Assembly (NCBI GenBank): GCA_963850765.1
Contig: CAWKMN010000009.1
Span: 124,001 to 188,000 of the forward strand
Origin: CAWKMN01 sp963850765
Lineage (GTDB): Bacteria; Chloroflexota; Anaerolineae; Aggregatilineales; Aggregatilineaceae
DNA: 64,000 bases
Direction: 5' to 3'
Shown here: positions 35,430 to 42,622 of the stretch, piece by piece
How the letters are laid out: the number at the start of each line of letters is the position of its first letter
Numbering within the stretch: the stretch's first letter is position 1
The notes under the pieces: generated by a model
Database searches by the model: none
The model's input: only the letters and a program-made list of their open reading frames with translations
What the model was told of the DNA's origin: nothing
Position numbers and translations under genes: made by a program

Positions 35430-35744
35430 ATGCGATTCCCACCGATCAAAGCGGGGCGCGCGCTGTTGTGGATCACATTGTACCCGGATGAGACGGTTAG
35501 CACGCGATACGCCGCGCTGCGGGCGGTGCTCAAGTTGTGCCGTCTGCACCCGGTCGATACCACGCCCACCGCCGAGATCGTCATCGTGGAAGAGGAGGCC
35601 TTTCGCGCCCACCTGGACGATGTGCGCGCCGCGTTAGGCCCAGAGGATAGGCTGCATCTGGTCAGCACGGCCGGGGGCCGGCTGGTCGTTGACGTGATTG
35701 CCCTGGCGGATCTGGTGCGCCGCCCGGTCTGGCTGCGCGGATGA
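35430..35744 (+). CDS. Hypothetical protein, 104 aa
   Basis: A small soluble protein beginning MRFPPIKAGRALLWITLYPD after AGGAGG. It alternates strands and helices (AAIR-type AALRAVLKLCRLHPVD, AEIVIVEEEAFRAHLDDVRA) and ends DLVRRPVWLRG. No family recognised. Its stop is 7 bases before the methyltransferase start, so the two form an operon; a role with that enzyme is possible but not shown. Confidence 0.7.
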   Translation: MRFPPIKAGRALLWITLYPDETVSTRYAALRAVLKLCRLHPVDTTPTAEIVIVEEEAFRAHLDDVRAALGPEDRLHLVSTAGGRLVVDVIALADLVRRPVWLRG

Positions 35745-35751
35745 GAGCGGC

Positions 35752-36822
35752 ATGACGCCCAGTTTCCTGAATCCCACGACTGACCTCTTTGTTCGCACGG
35801 CCACCCTGGAACCGGGTGAGCGGGTCCTGCTGCTGCACAGTGACGATCCCGCGCTGGCGCAGTGGGCGGTCGAGCGGGTCGGGGCCAACGGGCTGGTGAT
35901 GGCCCTGCATACGGCCTATTGGGCACTCAAGCGGCTGGCGCGCGTGCCAGGGCTGGTGGTGAGTGAGGTGGTTTATCCTGATGCGCGGAACGACGGACCG
36001 ATCCATACCGCGCTGCTCGATCTGCCCAAGGGGCGCGATGTCGCGCGGGCGTACCTGGCGACAGCGGCGGATGTGCTGGTAGCCGGTGGGAGCCTGTACC
36101 TCGCCGGGTCGAACGCGGTGGGTGCCAAGTCCGCGATCAAAGACGCGGCGGATCTCTACGACGAGGTGACGCTGCTAGGCTATAAGGCCAGCCGCCGGAT
36201 CGCGCGGGCGACCTTGGCTGGATCCGCGCGGCCGGTGCCCTTCGACTGGGGCGCGCCGTGGAAACCCCAGATGCGGAGCATCCAGCACCTGCGCGGCAGC
36301 TGCTCGATCATCACGATGCCCGGCGTGTTCTCCTGGGATCACCTGGACGATGGCACCGCGCTGCTGCTCGATCATTTGGGCGTCGAGCCGGGCATGACGG
36401 TGCTGGATATGGGCTGCGGCTACGGGATCATCGGGCTGATGGCGGCGCGTGCGGGGGCGCAGGTCACGATGGTGGATGTGGATCTGCTGGCGGTGCGCTG
36501 CGCGCGGGCCAGCGTGATCGCCAACAACCTCGAAGCGCACTGTGAGGTCCTCGCCAGCGACGTGACCGAGGCCATCCGCGACCGGCAGTTTGATCTGGTG
36601 CTGTCGAATCCACCGTTTCATCAGGGCGTGGACGTGACGACGGATATTGCCGGGCAGATTATCCGCGACGCGCGCGACGTGCTGTGTCCGGGCGGGCGGC
36701 TGCGGATCGTGGCGAACCGCTTTCTGCCCTATCCGCACGATATGCAGGCGGCCTACGGCAATGTCCGCACGCTGGCGCAAACGGGGCGCTACGTGGTGGT
36801 CGAGTCCGTGTGGGAGGGGTGA
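35752..36822 (+). CDS. RsmC-like ribosomal RNA small-subunit methyltransferase
   Basis: A 356-residue SAM-dependent N2-guanine methyltransferase of the MTS (methyltransferase small) family, probably acting on 16S rRNA or another RNA. The N-terminal half is a degenerate non-catalytic methyltransferase-like domain (LLLHSDDPALAQWAVERVGA). The catalytic half has the SAM motif VLDMGCGYGIIGLMAARAGA, the acidic VTMVDVDLLAVRCA and the base-flipping motif LVLSNPPFHQGVD, as in RsmC/RlmG. The start at 35752 is chosen to avoid overlap with the upstream gene. It is co-directional with that gene. Confidence 0.88.
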   Translation: MTPSFLNPTTDLFVRTATLEPGERVLLLHSDDPALAQWAVERVGANGLVMALHTAYWALKRLARVPGLVVSEVVYPDARNDGPIHTALLDLPKGRDVARAYLATAADVLVAGGSLYLAGSNAVGAKSAIKDAADLYDEVTLLGYKASRRIARATLAGSARPVPFDWGAPWKPQMRSIQHLRGSCSIITMPGVFSWDHLDDGTALLLDHLGVEPGMTVLDMGCGYGIIGLMAARAGAQVTMVDVDLLAVRCARASVIANNLEAHCEVLASDVTEAIRDRQFDLVLSNPPFHQGVDVTTDIAGQIIRDARDVLCPGGRLRIVANRFLPYPHDMQAAYGNVRTLAQTGRYVVVESVWEG

Positions 36823-36831
36823 AAAGACTAG

Positions 36832-36999
36832 ATTCACCGCAGAGGGCGCAGAGGACACAGAGAAAAACAAGGGAAAAGCGGATGGACAGGTGATCAAACC
36901 TGTCCTTTTTTGGCGGTTATGTCAGGGTCATTGATGGGCGGACACGGGGGTCCGCCCCTACGATTCCTTTCTCTGTGTCCTCTGTGTCTCTGCGGTTCG
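36832..36999. mobile_element. Family E inverted-repeat element
   Basis: ATTCACCGCAGAGGGCGCAG at the left and CTGTGTCTCTGCGGTTCG at the right are inverted arms of about 30 bases. They enclose a small hairpin (GGACAGGTGATCAAACCTGT) and a half D repeat (GGGCGGACACGGGGGTCC, about 36935). It is non-coding and about 168 bp long. Confidence 0.6.
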
Positions 37000-37111
37000 T
37001 TTTTCTTATCTTGTACGGCGACGGCGGCGCGCTGGTTAGGCGAAAAGGCCGCTTTGCGTTAAGCTCTGAACGTCACCATTGTGCGATTGTCGAACAAGGA
37101 GTTTGGACCGG

Positions 37112-38522
37112 ATGGCGAAAGAATATGATGTCCTGGTGCTGGGCGCGGGGCCGGGCGGTTATGTCGCCGCGATCCGCAGCGCGCAGTTGGGCCTGAAAAC
37201 GGCCATTATCGAAAAAGAGTGGTGGGGCGGCGTGTGCCTGAACGTCGGGCTGCATCCCCTCCAAGGCGCTGCTGCGCAACGCGGAACTGGCGCATCATCG
37301 TCCAGCACCGCATGAAGGAATTCGGCTTCAACGGCGGCCAGGGCGTCAGTGTCGATTACCGCGTCGCCTTCAAACGCAGCCGCAAAGCGTCCGACCGGCT
37401 GGTGAAGGGCGTCGGCTTTCTGATGAAGAAGAACAAGATCGATACCTACGACGGATGGGGCACGATCCAGGATCAAACGCACCGTCAGCGTCGAACTCAA
37501 CGCGGGCGGCACGGAGACGCTCAAGACCAAGAACCTGATCATCGCGACCGGCTCGACGGTGAACCTGCTGCCCGGCGTCAAGCAGTCGGAGCAACGTGAT
37601 CACCTATCTCGAAGTGATCATGTCCGACACGCTGCCCAAGAGCATCGTGATCGTCGGGGCGGGGCCGATCGGCATGGAATTCGCCTACGTCATGCACAAT
37701 TACGGCGTGGACGTGACCATCGTCGAATATCTGCCGCACCTGCTGCCCGCTGGAAGATGAAGAGGTCTGCGACGGAGATCGAGAAGCAGTACAAGAAGCT
37801 GGGCGTCAAATTCATGACCGGCACGCGGATGGAATCGGTCGAAGATACGGGCAGCGGCGTCAAGGTGACGGTGAGCAAGGACGGCAAATCGCAGGTGCTC
37901 GAAGCGGAAAAGGCGCTGATGGCGACCGGCTTCCGGCCGCGCCTGAAGGATACGGCCTGGAGAATATCAAGGATCTCAAGCTGACCGAGCGCGGCGCGAT
38001 CGAGATCGACGAGCGCATGGCGACGAACGTCCCCGGCGTGTGGGCGATTGGCGACGTGACGGCCAAGCTGATGCTGGCGCATGTCGGGAGCGCGATGGGC
38101 ATCATCTGCGCGGAGAATATCGCGGGGGTGGAGACGACGACGCTGGATTATCGTCATGATGCCGCGCTGCACCTACTGCCAGCCGCAGGTCGCCAGCTTC
38201 GGTTATACCGAGAAGCAGGCGCAAGAAGCGGGCTTTGAGGTCAAGGTCGAGAAATTCCCCTTCCAGGCGAACGGCAAGGCGCAGGGCCTGGGCGAAGGGG
38301 TCGGGCTTTGTCAAGATCATCAGCGATCAGAAGTACGGCGAGATTCTGGGCGCGCACCTGATCGGCCCGGACGTGACCGAACTGCTGCCCGAACTGACGC
38401 TGGCGCAGAAGTGGGAACTGACGCCCAACGAGATCGCGCGCAACGTCCACGCGCATCCGACGCTGTCCGAGGCGATCGGCGAGGTCGCGCACGGGCTGGA
38501 AGGGCACATGATTCACCTGTAG
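37112..38522 (+). CDS. lpdA: Dihydrolipoamide dehydrogenase (about eight frameshifts)
   Basis: FAD enzyme that reoxidises dihydrolipoamide in 2-oxoacid dehydrogenase or glycine-cleavage complexes, making NADH. ATG 37112 follows AAGGAG. Joining frames at about 37255, 37295, 37470, 37592, 37748, 37960, 38165 and 38302 gives a normal about 468-residue protein. It has the FAD motif LVLGAGPGGYVAAIRSAQLG, the redox-active CLNVGCIPSK, LIIATGSTVNLLPGV, the NAD motif IVIVGAGPIGMEFAYVMHNY, WAIGDVT and the C-terminal active-site HAHPTLSEAI. All key residues survive, so dense sequence errors are more likely than a pseudogene. No E1/E2 genes are adjacent. Confidence 0.9.
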
Positions 38523-38803
38523 GGCAGCGGTTGGCGATTAGCGATTAGCTGTTAGCTTTACCTCACCCCCCGAGCGCGCTCCCCCTCTCCACGCGCGGAG
38601 AGGGGAGCTGCAGTGCACGGTACGGAGCTGATCGTTGACAGTGGCACGTTGTCGACCGGCACCGGGGCACCCAGTGATCCCGCCTACACGGCGATCTTCT
38701 CAGGGGCTCACCTACGGTTTACCAAAATCGCGATTGTTTGGGATAGAATAGGCGGGGGCGGCAAGCGGCCCCCGTTTTCTTTGTTCACGAGGATAGCAAC
38801 AGC
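38523..38803. repeat. F words, family A hairpin and unique DNA
   Basis: GCGGTTGGCGATTAGCGATT follows the lpdA stop, a family-A hairpin lies at 38562-38607, and the remaining about 190 bases hold TAGAAT (38744-38749), a possible -10 box, before a T-tailed hairpin. Confidence 0.5.
38753..38780 (+). terminator. T-tailed hairpin 25 bases before a start codon (terminator or attenuator)
   Basis: CGGGGGC (38753-38759) pairs with GCCCCCG (38768-38774), followed by TTTTCTTT. Because it lies between a TAGAAT box and the methyltransferase ATG it could attenuate that gene, or simply end transcription from upstream. Confidence 0.65.
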
Positions 38804-39592
38804 ATGGCGCACAATATGAAATTCTATGACACGATCGCGCGTTTTTACGACGCCGAAAACGACGACAAGACAGACGATCTCGGCCTGTACAGCGATCTGG
38901 CCGGGGAAACCGGCGGCCCGGTGCTGGATGTGGGCTGTGGCAGCGGGCGCGTCATGCTGTGTCTCGCGCAAGAAGGGCTGCGCGTGGTGGGTATCGATAT
39001 TTCCGAGGTGATGCTGGTGCGCGGGCAGCGCAAGCTGGACACGGTGCCCGACCTCAAGCCGCTGGTGACTTTCGTGAAGGGTGATATTCTGTCCACCGAT
39101 CTCCCCGGCCCATTCAAGTTGGTCATTGTGCCGTTCAATACGTTCATGCACTTTAACGAGCAGAGCCAGCAATTGGCCGCGCTGCGCCGGTTCTGCGATC
39201 TGCTGGACGAGGACGGCGTGCTGATCCTGGATCTGCCCAACGCGGGGGAAGCGTTCGGCACGCAGGATGACGGCGCGGTGGCATTTGAGCGCATGTTCAC
39301 TGAGCCAGAATCCGGCCATCTGGTGATGCAGCAGTCGTTCAGCACGCTGAACCGGATCAACCAGCAGCTGCACGTCACCTGGATTTATGACGAGATCACC
39401 GACGATAGCACTGTTCGGCGCACGCTGGCCCCGCTGCTGCTGCGCTACATCTTTGCCGGCGAGATGGATCTGCTGCTGGCGGCGGCGGGCCTGCGTCGCG
39501 TGGACGTGTACGGCGACTATTTCCGCGCGCCCTTCGAGGAAGGCTGCCCGCGGATGATCGTGGTGGCGGAACGGGCGAGGGCTGGGGCGTGA
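38804..39592 (+). CDS. Class I SAM-dependent methyltransferase
   Basis: A 262-residue cytoplasmic methyltransferase with the SAM-binding signature VLDVGCGSGRVMLCLAQEG at about 40-58, the acidic GIDISEVML, and LVIVPFNTFMHFNEQSQQ as the post-catalytic strand. The N terminus FYDTIARFYDAENDD is usual for this group, and the C terminus GCPRMIVVAERA is the last strand. The substrate is unknown. GAGGA lies upstream of ATG 38804. It is followed at once by a repeat tract. Confidence 0.88.
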   Translation: MAHNMKFYDTIARFYDAENDDKTDDLGLYSDLAGETGGPVLDVGCGSGRVMLCLAQEGLRVVGIDISEVMLVRGQRKLDTVPDLKPLVTFVKGDILSTDLPGPFKLVIVPFNTFMHFNEQSQQLAALRRFCDLLDEDGVLILDLPNAGEAFGTQDDGAVAFERMFTEPESGHLVMQQSFSTLNRINQQLHVTWIYDEITDDSTVRRTLAPLLLRYIFAGEMDLLLAAAGLRRVDVYGDYFRAPFEEGCPRMIVVAERARAGA

Positions 39593-39804
39593 AAGAATTT
39601 ACCCCTCCCTCGGTCCCTCCCCGCATGCGGAGAGGGAAGGCACGCCCCTCCCCCTGCCCCCTCCCGGCCGAGCCAGGGAGGGGACAAACCAGAGTCAAGG
39701 GCGAAGGGATCACCAGACAGAAGGTTAACCTCACCCCCCGCCCCCCGGCGTGCAAGCACGCTTGCCACGCGCGGAGAGGGGGAGCCGGTCGGCATCAAGG
39801 CTGG
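39593..39804. repeat. Family A repeats
   Basis: Three family-A arms (39600-39640, 39645-39680 and 39728-39785) lie between the methyltransferase and the lipoprotein gene; the reading frame of the lipoprotein stays open across them without an acceptable start. Confidence 0.55.
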
Positions 39805-40743
39805 TTTGTCCGGCAGCGTGAATATCTCGGTGTGGTGTTGGCCCTGCTCCTGCTGGGGATGCTGCTGGCCGGGTGTGAGGATGCTGCGCCGGAGCCTACG
39901 CCAACGTATGACTGGCCGACGGGCGCGCCGCCGCTGGCCGCCAGCCCGACTATCAACCCGGTGGCACCTGCGGCCGAAGGGCCCGAAATCCGCGAGCCGG
40001 GGATAGACGCGCCGGGGGTCAACAACGCGACCCAGGCCGGGTTGGCCGCCGAGGGCCAGCCGGATGTTGATCTGCCGACGCCCACACCGCAGGCGACCCA
40101 GGCTCAGGTTCCCATGATGATCAGCGCGCCGGATGGGTTGGTCATGCGCGGGACGTTTTACGGCGCGGCGGTGCGCCCTGCGCCCGGTGTGCTGCTGGTG
40201 CATGACCGGGGCCTCGATCGCACCGCCTGGGATGCGCTGGCCGTGCGATTGCAGGCGGCGGGTTACTCCGTTCTGACTTTCGATCTGCGCGGACACGGCG
40301 AGACCGGCGGCGGGGTAAGCTGGCCGCTGGCGCAGGGCGATCTGCAGGAGGCGCTGTTCCAACTGGCGGATCTGCCGGGGATCAATACCACGCAGTTGGT
40401 GGTGATCGGGGCGGGGATCGGCGCAAACCTGGGACTCAACGCGTGCGTGGAACAGCTTGGCTGCGCGGGGATGGTGATGCTGAGCCCTGGCCTGGACGAT
40501 CGCGGGATCACGACGGCCGAGGCGATGGCCCGGCTGGGCGCGCGCCCGGTGCTGATCCTCGCCAGCGAAAACGATAACAACAACCCCGCCGACAGCGTCA
40601 GCCTGGACGGGATGGCGGCCGGCGATCACCGGCTGGTGATCTATCCGAGCGCGGGCCACGGCACGGACATCCTCAGCGCGGAGCCGGGGGCGCTCGATCT
40701 GATCGTGGAGTGGCTGCGGGCACGCTTCCCGCCGCCTGGGTGA
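39805..40743 (+). CDS. Alpha/beta-hydrolase-fold lipoprotein lacking the nucleophile Ser (start unresolved)
   Basis: A secreted lipoprotein with a lipobox LLLLGMLLAGC, a Thr-Pro linker and a hydrolase fold: MRGTFYGAAVRPAPGVLLVH, FDLRGHGETGG, then VVIGAGIGANLGLNACVEQL and late ILASENDNNNPADSV with YPSAGHGTDIL. The nucleophile elbow, normally GxSxG, reads GAGIG, so the Ser is Gly, while the His region is intact. It is therefore probably a non-catalytic carrier or binding protein. No ATG or GTG in frame begins before the signal sequence except inside a repeat, so the start is uncertain, perhaps through an indel. Confidence 0.75.
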   Translation, partial: FVRQREYLGVVLALLLLGMLLAGCEDAAPEPTPTYDWPTGAPPLAASPTINPVAPAAEGPEIREPGIDAPGVNNATQAGLAAEGQPDVDLPTPTPQATQAQVPMMISAPDGLVMRGTFYGAAVRPAPGVLLVHDRGLDRTAWDALAVRLQAAGYSVLTFDLRGHGETGGGVSWPLAQGDLQEALFQLADLPGINTTQLVVIGAGIGANLGLNACVEQLGCAGMVMLSPGLDDRGITTAEAMARLGARPVLILASENDNNNPADSVSLDGMAAGDHRLVIYPSAGHGTDILSAEPGALDLIVEWLRARFPPPG

Positions 40744-40759
40744 ATCGCGTAAAAACATT

Positions 40760-40941
40760 GAACCGCAGAGACGCAGAGATCGCGGAGGAAAGATAAGGGA
40801 AAGAGAGAGGACAAGCTCGGTTTTGCCCATTTTTCTCATTGAAATCGTCTCGGCCTTCAAAGACAGGACGGGTTAACAAACCCGCCCCTACGATCCTCTT
40901 AACCTCAAGAATCTCTGTGTCCTCTGCGTCTCTGCGGTTCG
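40760..40941. mobile_element. Family E inverted-repeat element with internal B palindrome
   Basis: GAACCGCAGAGACGCAGAG (40760) and CTCTGCGTCTCTGCGGTTC (to 40940) are inverted arms about 180 bp apart, enclosing a B-type repeat (CGGGTTAACAAACCCGC). It has no coding content and lies between two genes on the same strand. Confidence 0.65.
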
Positions 40942-41024
40942 AACTCTTGTGAGTAGCGCGGCGGAGAGTTTGGTCAGACAATAGGAGTGTAGCAGCGCGG
41001 AGATAGAGCAAAAGAGGTTCGGTG

Positions 41025-41381
41025 ATGGCCGCCCATCAGGCGTTAGTAGTCGAAGACAGCTACGAGATCGCACGGATCATGAAGCTGATTCTGCAAGACC
41101 TCGGCGTATCCGCCACAACGGCGCGGGATGGCGAAGAAGCGATCCACGCGCTGCATGCCTCACCCCCCGATCTTGTCCTGCTCGATCTGAATATCCCCAA
41201 GGTCTCCGGCGTGGAAGTGCTGCGCCACATCCGGGCCGACGATCAACTGGCGCACATCAAAGTGATCGTCATCAGCGCCAACCCGCACATGGTGGACGAG
41301 TCGGTTGATGGGGCGGATCTGGTCTTGCAGAAGCCGGTCAGTTACAGCCAGGTGCGCGATCTGGTCCAGCGCTTGATCTGA
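41025..41381 (+). CDS. Stand-alone response-regulator receiver domain, 118 aa
   Basis: A CheY-like receiver with acidic pocket VEDSYE (Glu10, Asp11), phospho-acceptor Asp54 in LVLLDLNIPKVSG, conserved IVISANPH and Lys in LQKPVS. No output domain. ATG 41025 follows AAGAGG. It differs from the receiver at 19105 and has no adjacent kinase. Confidence 0.93.
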   Translation: MAAHQALVVEDSYEIARIMKLILQDLGVSATTARDGEEAIHALHASPPDLVLLDLNIPKVSGVEVLRHIRADDQLAHIKVIVISANPHMVDESVDGADLVLQKPVSYSQVRDLVQRLI

Positions 41382-41572
41382 CCCGCCGGCCTTCCGCGCT
41401 CGGCTCAGCCTCCATCATCCTCGAACAAAACTAATTCAATTTGGATCTTATTTATTCTTTTCCTAAAATCTATCAGAACTCCATTGCGTCGGGGCCAACT
41501 TCGGGGAGTCATATCGACCGGGGAACTATCCCACCGCTAGCCAATACTATAGGTATCAGGAGGTGTTTCACC
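41382..41572. other. AT-rich upstream region of the propeller/LysM gene
   Basis: Unique DNA, AT-rich at 41425-41490 (TTATTTATTCTTTTCC), with no repeat family. It contains the strong ribosome site AGGAGGTG (41558-41565) of the following gene; a promoter is likely in the AT-rich part. Confidence 0.4.
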
Positions 41573-42121
41573 ATGTCTCGCACACTCGTTACGGGCGACA
41601 ATCTGTATGTGATCAACAATGCCGGGCAGGTTCTTCATTATAACCCCAGCGCCGGCAGCACCTGGAAGACCATCCCGGTACTCTCGCCGCTGGGCGGCGT
41701 GGTCTGGACGTCAACCGGGCTGTGGGGTTACGGCACCGATGGTTTTGTCTACCAATATCTCAATAATGCCTGGAAAAAAGACCCGGACGCCAAGGATGTC
41801 GTTTCGCTGACCGTTTCTGCGAACGGCCAGACTGTCTTCGCTCTCAACGAGCTGGGCCAACTGTATTCCATGCCGGTATCGGCTACTGGGGGGCAGAAGT
41901 GGACGGCCTTCGCCGTTCAGCCGCCCGTCTATTCTTCGGGGGTGTATGTCGTGAAGCCGGGCGATACGCTGCTGCGGATTGTGCGCTACTGGTACGGCAT
42001 GTATCTGCCGCCGGAAACGCATCTCCGGCTGGTGGATCAGGTGGCCCGCGCGAACAACATCACCAACCCGGATCTGATCCAGGTCGGCCAGACGCTGAAG
42101 ATGCCGGCGGTTACGTTGTAG
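41573..42121 (+). CDS. Propeller-like protein with C-terminal LysM domain, no signal peptide
   Basis: A 182-residue protein. Residues 1-115 contain short repeats in the style of tectonin/WD-like blades: NLYVINNAGQVLHYNPSAGS, TGLWGYGTDGFVYQYLNNAW and QTVFALNELGQLYSMPVSAT. The last about 55 residues are a LysM domain (YVVKPGDTLLRIVRYWYGMY, NPDLIQVGQTLKMP), which binds glycan such as peptidoglycan. The start at 41573 is fixed by AGGAGGTG upstream and gives no signal peptide, so export would need another route, or the protein is cytoplasmic. Confidence 0.8.
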   Translation: MSRTLVTGDNLYVINNAGQVLHYNPSAGSTWKTIPVLSPLGGVVWTSTGLWGYGTDGFVYQYLNNAWKKDPDAKDVVSLTVSANGQTVFALNELGQLYSMPVSATGGQKWTAFAVQPPVYSSGVYVVKPGDTLLRIVRYWYGMYLPPETHLRLVDQVARANNITNPDLIQVGQTLKMPAVTL

Positions 42122-42164
42122 AGCTGCTGACGCCGTCGGGTTAATACCGCCGCGTGACTGTGAG

Positions 42165-42287
42165 AAAGCGGAAGTAACGCGCTTGTGTAGGGGAGCACCT
42201 CGTGTCTTCCAGTCGCGCCCTGTGCGCACTGCGGCGCGCAGCGTCGGGCGGACACGAGGTCCGCCCCTACACGCCTTATCCGCTTAT
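42165..42287. mobile_element. MITE-like family D element, copy 2
   Basis: Bounded by AAAGCGGAAGTAACGCG and CCTTATCCGCTT, with inner GTGTAGGGG/CCCCTACAC. It is closely similar to 16755-16878. Together with the hairpin at 42333-42371 and the word CATAAACCGCACGGCTATCG between them it forms an about 210-bp composite, inverted relative to copy 1. Confidence 0.6.
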
Positions 42288-42314
42288 TTTCGTCGAACTT
42301 CATAAACCGCACGG

Positions 42315-42590
42315 CTATCGAGAACAACAGAAGTCCGCTGAAGGGACTGGCATAATGTCTCTTTGGCGGACTTTTCGATTTGGCTTGGTGGCTTCTGCTA
42401 ACGTTATAGTTGGGATCGGATCGCCGTGTTTTTTCAGCGAGGCGATATAGCCCTCAATCGCATCCTTGATGTTTTCGAGGGCTTCCTCTTTGGTGTCGCC
42501 CTGGCTGATACAGCCCGGCAGACTGGGCACTTCGACCCAATACCCGCCGTCTTCGTCGGGGTGTAGAATGACATGGCGTGTGATGGTCAT
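42315..42590 (-). CDS. HicB-family antitoxin-like protein (no HicA partner; C terminus in a repeat)
   Basis: A 91-residue HicB/UPF0150-type protein: MTITRHVILHPDEDGGYWVE, VPSLPGCISQGDTKEEALEN and IKDAIEGYIASLKKHGDPIP are the usual RNase-H-like antitoxin fold. A HicB normally neutralises the HicA RNase encoded beside it; no such gene is seen on either side. After about residue 72 the reading frame enters the repeat hairpin 42333-42371 and ends inside the composite D element, so the native C terminus may have been replaced. ATG 42590 follows a weak purine site. Confidence 0.8.
   Translation of the reverse strand: MTITRHVILHPDEDGGYWVEVPSLPGCISQGDTKEEALENIKDAIEGYIASLKKHGDPIPTITLAEATKPNRKVRQRDIMPVPSADFCCSR
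42333..42375 (+). terminator. Hairpin with T run (composite repeat copy 2)
   Basis: GTCCGCTGAAGGGAC (42333-42347) pairs with GTCTCTTTGGCGGAC (42357-42371), followed by TTTT. It overlaps the 3' end of the hicB-like gene on the other strand and matches the hairpin at 16669-16709 in inverted composite order. Confidence 0.55.
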
Positions 42591-42622
42591 TAGCTATTCT
42601 CCTTTCCCCCGATTATATCATG

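Noticed and set aside
37112..38522. lpdA as a pseudogene
   Set aside because: Every catalytic motif is kept and all breaks are single-base; decay would also have lost motifs.
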